16,719 bases of DNA from Alphaproteobacteria bacterium (lineage in GTDB: Bacteria > Pseudomonadota > Alphaproteobacteria > Rhizobiales > Devosiaceae), in assembly GCA_024279575.1 (NCBI GenBank), contig JAJRRJ010000048.1:1-16719 (forward strand). The letters are read 5' to 3'. Under the pieces are notes generated by a model. That model did no database searches. It was given only the letters and a program-made list of their open reading frames with translations, and was not told the origin of the DNA. Positions 14,437 through 16,719 of this stretch are shown here, piece by piece (position 1 is the first letter of the stretch; each line of letters begins with the position of its first letter). Made by a program: the position numbers and the translations under genes.

Positions 14437-15985
14437 CACCGCCTCAGCCCACACTTCAGGGGTTTTTGTAAAACCATCCACTCTTGCAGCTATCAGCCAG
14501 TTAGGCGCAGCCTGGGCGATTTTATTGCTCAGCGTTGCCTGCTTTATTGTTGCCACCCCCTTTGGCGTCCTGGCCACATTTTCCATGGCGTTGCTATTAT
14601 GCATAAAATTGCCTGCAGCCACCCCCGCCCTGCTCATCACCGCCTTTATGTTTCAAAACATGAGTATTGCATTTTTCGTACCCCTGATGGCCGACGCTCA
14701 AGGGTTCGATGCTGTACGCGCCGTAAATTTTATTCTGTTGTTAACAGCCATGGCAGCATTTGTAGCCGCCGCTTTTCTTCACACAAACCGCCTGCCAAAA
14801 CAGACAAAAAACTGGCTTTTAATTTCTTTTGTGGTTATTGCCCTGATCGTTTTTTACCTGGCATTGGGGGCTGCGCGCGGCGACATAAAAGACGCACTGA
14901 TCTATTTCCGCAATACACTGACCCCAATTGCCTGCTTTGTCATTGGCATCAGCGTTGCCTCCCTTTATCACATCCCTTTGCGTCAAATTCTGCTGTGGTC
15001 AGGAATGGCAGCGCTTGGTTACGGCTATGCAGAGCTGTTTTTCACCTTCGATTTCCTCTCCCTATTTAACGGAGATGAATATTTCCGCCTCCGGCTGGCC
15101 GGACAAATTGAAAGCGGATACTGGGATCGCATCATGGAACAAACAGGGGTTGTTCTACGCGGGCTTGACGATATAATGATGGTGCCATTTCTCAACATGG
15201 CGGCGCTGGATCAATGGTTCCCCCGGGTTTTCCGGTTGAGCGGACCCAATATTCATCCAATTTCCTACGCCTATGCCCTATCGGTAATTTCAGCTTTTAT
15301 GCTGTTTAATCGCCGTGCATGGTTCCTGATACTTTCGATTCCACTTTTGGTCATTATCGGTTCGAAAGGCGCATTGGTTCTGCTTCTGTGCGCAATCTGC
15401 CTGAGCATTGCGGTTCAGCTTTTCGGGGTGAAATTTTCCGTGGTCGCCATGAGTCTGGTTCTAGCTGCCTATATCACCGGGGCTGTTATTTATGGCCGCG
15501 CCAATGGAGACTATCATGTACTTGGATTTCTGGCCGGCATGCGCGATTTTCTTAGAAACCCTTTTGGGGAGGGCTTAGGCTTTGGTGGCAACCTGTCAAG
15601 CTCCATCAAGAACGTACTAAGCTGGACCCGCGCGCAACAACAAGGCGTCGCTGACATTCCGGTTGAGAGCGCTTTAGGGGTGATGCTTTATCAGATGGGC
15701 ATCGCCGCTCTGGCCTATTTCGCCATACTGCTGGGTATCGTCAGAACCTGCTATTTTGCCTTTGCCATCACCCGCGCACCCCAGTTCCTGTTTGGCATCG
15801 CAGCCATTACAACAATAGTTGCCAATTCAGTTCTGCAGGAAGAAGCGATTTATTCACCGCTGGCCCTTGGTTTGACCCTGCTGCTGGTCGGGGTGGGCCT
15901 TGGTCAGTATTGGCGCCAACAGGCCATACAATCCAGCACCCCCTATGTCGACAACACAGTCCCACATATTCGAGGAGCACAATGA
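14429..15985 (+). CDS. Wzy / O-antigen ligase-like polymerase
   Basis: A 518-residue polytopic membrane protein that probably joins repeat units into the polymer at the periplasmic face. It has around ten to twelve membrane segments and a large soluble loop at about 208-280. Family-like features are IGSKGALVLLL (310-320), the loop NPFGEGLGFGGN (377-388), and DIPVESALGVMLYQMGIAAL (409-428), which resembles the segment near the C-terminus of Wzy/WaaL proteins. Primary sequences of this family diverge strongly, so the call rests on topology, these motifs and context after Wzx. The ATG follows GAGG at 14418-14421, inside the flippase gene, and the end overlaps the next gene by ATGA. A ligase role is less likely in this context. 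Confidence 0.85.
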   Translation: MHSTASAHTSGVFVKPSTLAAISQLGAAWAILLLSVACFIVATPFGVLATFSMALLLCIKLPAATPALLITAFMFQNMSIAFFVPLMADAQGFDAVRAVNFILLLTAMAAFVAAAFLHTNRLPKQTKNWLLISFVVIALIVFYLALGAARGDIKDALIYFRNTLTPIACFVIGISVASLYHIPLRQILLWSGMAALGYGYAELFFTFDFLSLFNGDEYFRLRLAGQIESGYWDRIMEQTGVVLRGLDDIMMVPFLNMAALDQWFPRVFRLSGPNIHPISYAYALSVISAFMLFNRRAWFLILSIPLLVIIGSKGALVLLLCAICLSIAVQLFGVKFSVVAMSLVLAAYITGAVIYGRANGDYHVLGFLAGMRDFLRNPFGEGLGFGGNLSSSIKNVLSWTRAQQQGVADIPVESALGVMLYQMGIAALAYFAILLGIVRTCYFAFAITRAPQFLFGIAAITTIVANSVLQEEAIYSPLALGLTLLLVGVGLGQYWRQQAIQSSTPYVDNTVPHIRGAQ

Positions 15986-16719
15986 GAATGTCGCATAAGA
16001 ACTCTGCGCTGCCCACAACCACTATTGGCAATATAAAAATTGCTGCCATATCCATGGCCATGCTGGTTGAGCAAATGTCTCAAGATTGCTTTAGCGCACG
16101 CAATAAAACATCCCACATTGCAAAAACCGTATTTGATGCAAACGGTCAGGGTTTGTCACTTTATGCCAGTGACAAGGATTTTGCGAACGATCTGGATCAG
16201 GGAGACATCATCCATGCCGACGGCGGATTTATTGTCACACTTTCCAAATTCAAAAAGGGTCCAAAAATCCCTGAACGCTCCGCCACCACCGACCTGATCT
16301 GGGTTGCCGCACGCCGTGCCCAAAAAGAGAACTTGTCCTTCTTTTTATTGGGCGGGGAACCCGGACTGGCTGAACGGGCATCAAATGAACTGGTAAAAAA
16401 ATTTCCCCGGCTAAAAATCGCCGGGTTCCACCATGGCTATTTTGGCGCCGGGGATGAAATTGACATAGTCAAAAAAATCAATGCCAGCAACGCAGATATT
16501 GTCTGGGTGGGCTTAGGCAAACCCCTTGAACCAAAATTTTGTAACAAACACAAATCCATATTGAAAGCAGGCTGGCTTGTTACCTGCGGCGGATGTTTCA
16601 ATTTCATAACCGGCGACTATGTCCGCGCGCCCCTGTGGATGCAAAAAAACGGCCTTGAATGGCTGCACCGACTTGCCTCAAGACCCCGCGCTTTATTTGT
16701 GCGCTACCTCATCACCACT
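15982..16719 (+). CDS. WecG/TagA/CpsF-family glycosyltransferase (GT26), 3' end cut by window
   Basis: Open reading frame without stop up to the window end (246 codons seen), so the gene is partial. GT26 enzymes transfer N-acetylhexosaminuronic acid or similar sugars to polyprenyl-linked acceptors at the membrane. Visible family features are IIHADGG with Asp80 (the catalytic Asp position in TagA), FFLLGGEPGLAERA (120-133), VGLGKPLEPKF (176-186), TCGGCFNFITGDYVRAP (201-217) and GLEWLHRLASRPRALFVRYL (224-243). The region FDANGQ (51-56) corresponds to the usual T-x-N motif, with Asp where Thr is typical; this alignment is tentative. ATG 15982 overlaps the polymerase stop (ATGA), with GAGGAG at 15972-15977. 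ATG 15988 is the better spaced alternative. The family end seems to be nearly reached, so perhaps only a short tail is missing. Confidence 0.9.
   Translation, partial: MRMSHKNSALPTTTIGNIKIAAISMAMLVEQMSQDCFSARNKTSHIAKTVFDANGQGLSLYASDKDFANDLDQGDIIHADGGFIVTLSKFKKGPKIPERSATTDLIWVAARRAQKENLSFFLLGGEPGLAERASNELVKKFPRLKIAGFHHGYFGAGDEIDIVKKINASNADIVWVGLGKPLEPKFCNKHKSILKAGWLVTCGGCFNFITGDYVRAPLWMQKNGLEWLHRLASRPRALFVRYLITT

Overview
This window looks like a chromosomal piece of an alphaproteobacterium, most likely Hyphomicrobiales. The left half carries an MgpS/Suv3-type RNA helicase, an S4 RNA-binding protein, a seven-iron ferredoxin (FdxA) and a CarD/CdnL-type RNA polymerase regulator, an order I associate with that group from memory. 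The GC content looks close to 50 %. No species can be named from the sequence alone.

Left half (1-7800), housekeeping. On the + strand come the helicase (197-3193), the S4 protein (3259-3669), a terminator (3722-3747), fdxA (3773-4111) and, after a 404-base leader with hairpins and a repeated inverted repeat, a CarD-family regulator (4516-5127). Facing it on the - strand is a two-gene unit of a secreted nuclease-fold protein (7504-6686) and an M48 metalloprotease lipoprotein (6686-5184). The carD terminator runs into the last codon of the protease. A tRNA-Arg(CCU) gene lies at 7723-7799.

Right half (8011-16719), exopolysaccharide cluster. Directly after the tRNA and an AT-rich leader, seven + strand genes form what looks like one operon with start/stop overlaps: a Wzz/GumC chain-length protein without a kinase domain, a short GT28-C (PssE/Alg13-like) protein with a degraded signature, a GumD/WcaJ-type polyprenyl-phosphate sugar transferase, a Tat-exported GH5 glycosidase, a Wzx flippase, a Wzy/O-antigen-ligase-like polymerase and a WecG/TagA/CpsF glycosyltransferase cut by the window edge. 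This is a Wzx/Wzy-dependent pathway. The initiating transferase loads the first sugar on undecaprenyl phosphate, cytoplasmic glycosyltransferases extend it, Wzx flips it, Wzy polymerises it, Wzz sets chain length, and the periplasmic GH5 enzyme may trim or release chains. The outer-membrane exporter (Wza/OPX), the tyrosine kinase and further glycosyltransferases are not in the window and may lie beyond 16719.

The points most worth a second look are the GT28-C protein that has lost its family signature, the nuclease-fold protein with Lys and Gln in place of the catalytic Glu and a Ca-binding Asp, the GH5 enzyme inside the polymer operon, the repeated GGCA-N5-TGCC palindrome before carD, and the tRNA gene at the border of the polysaccharide cluster. 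I found no phage, transposon, CRISPR or defence system.
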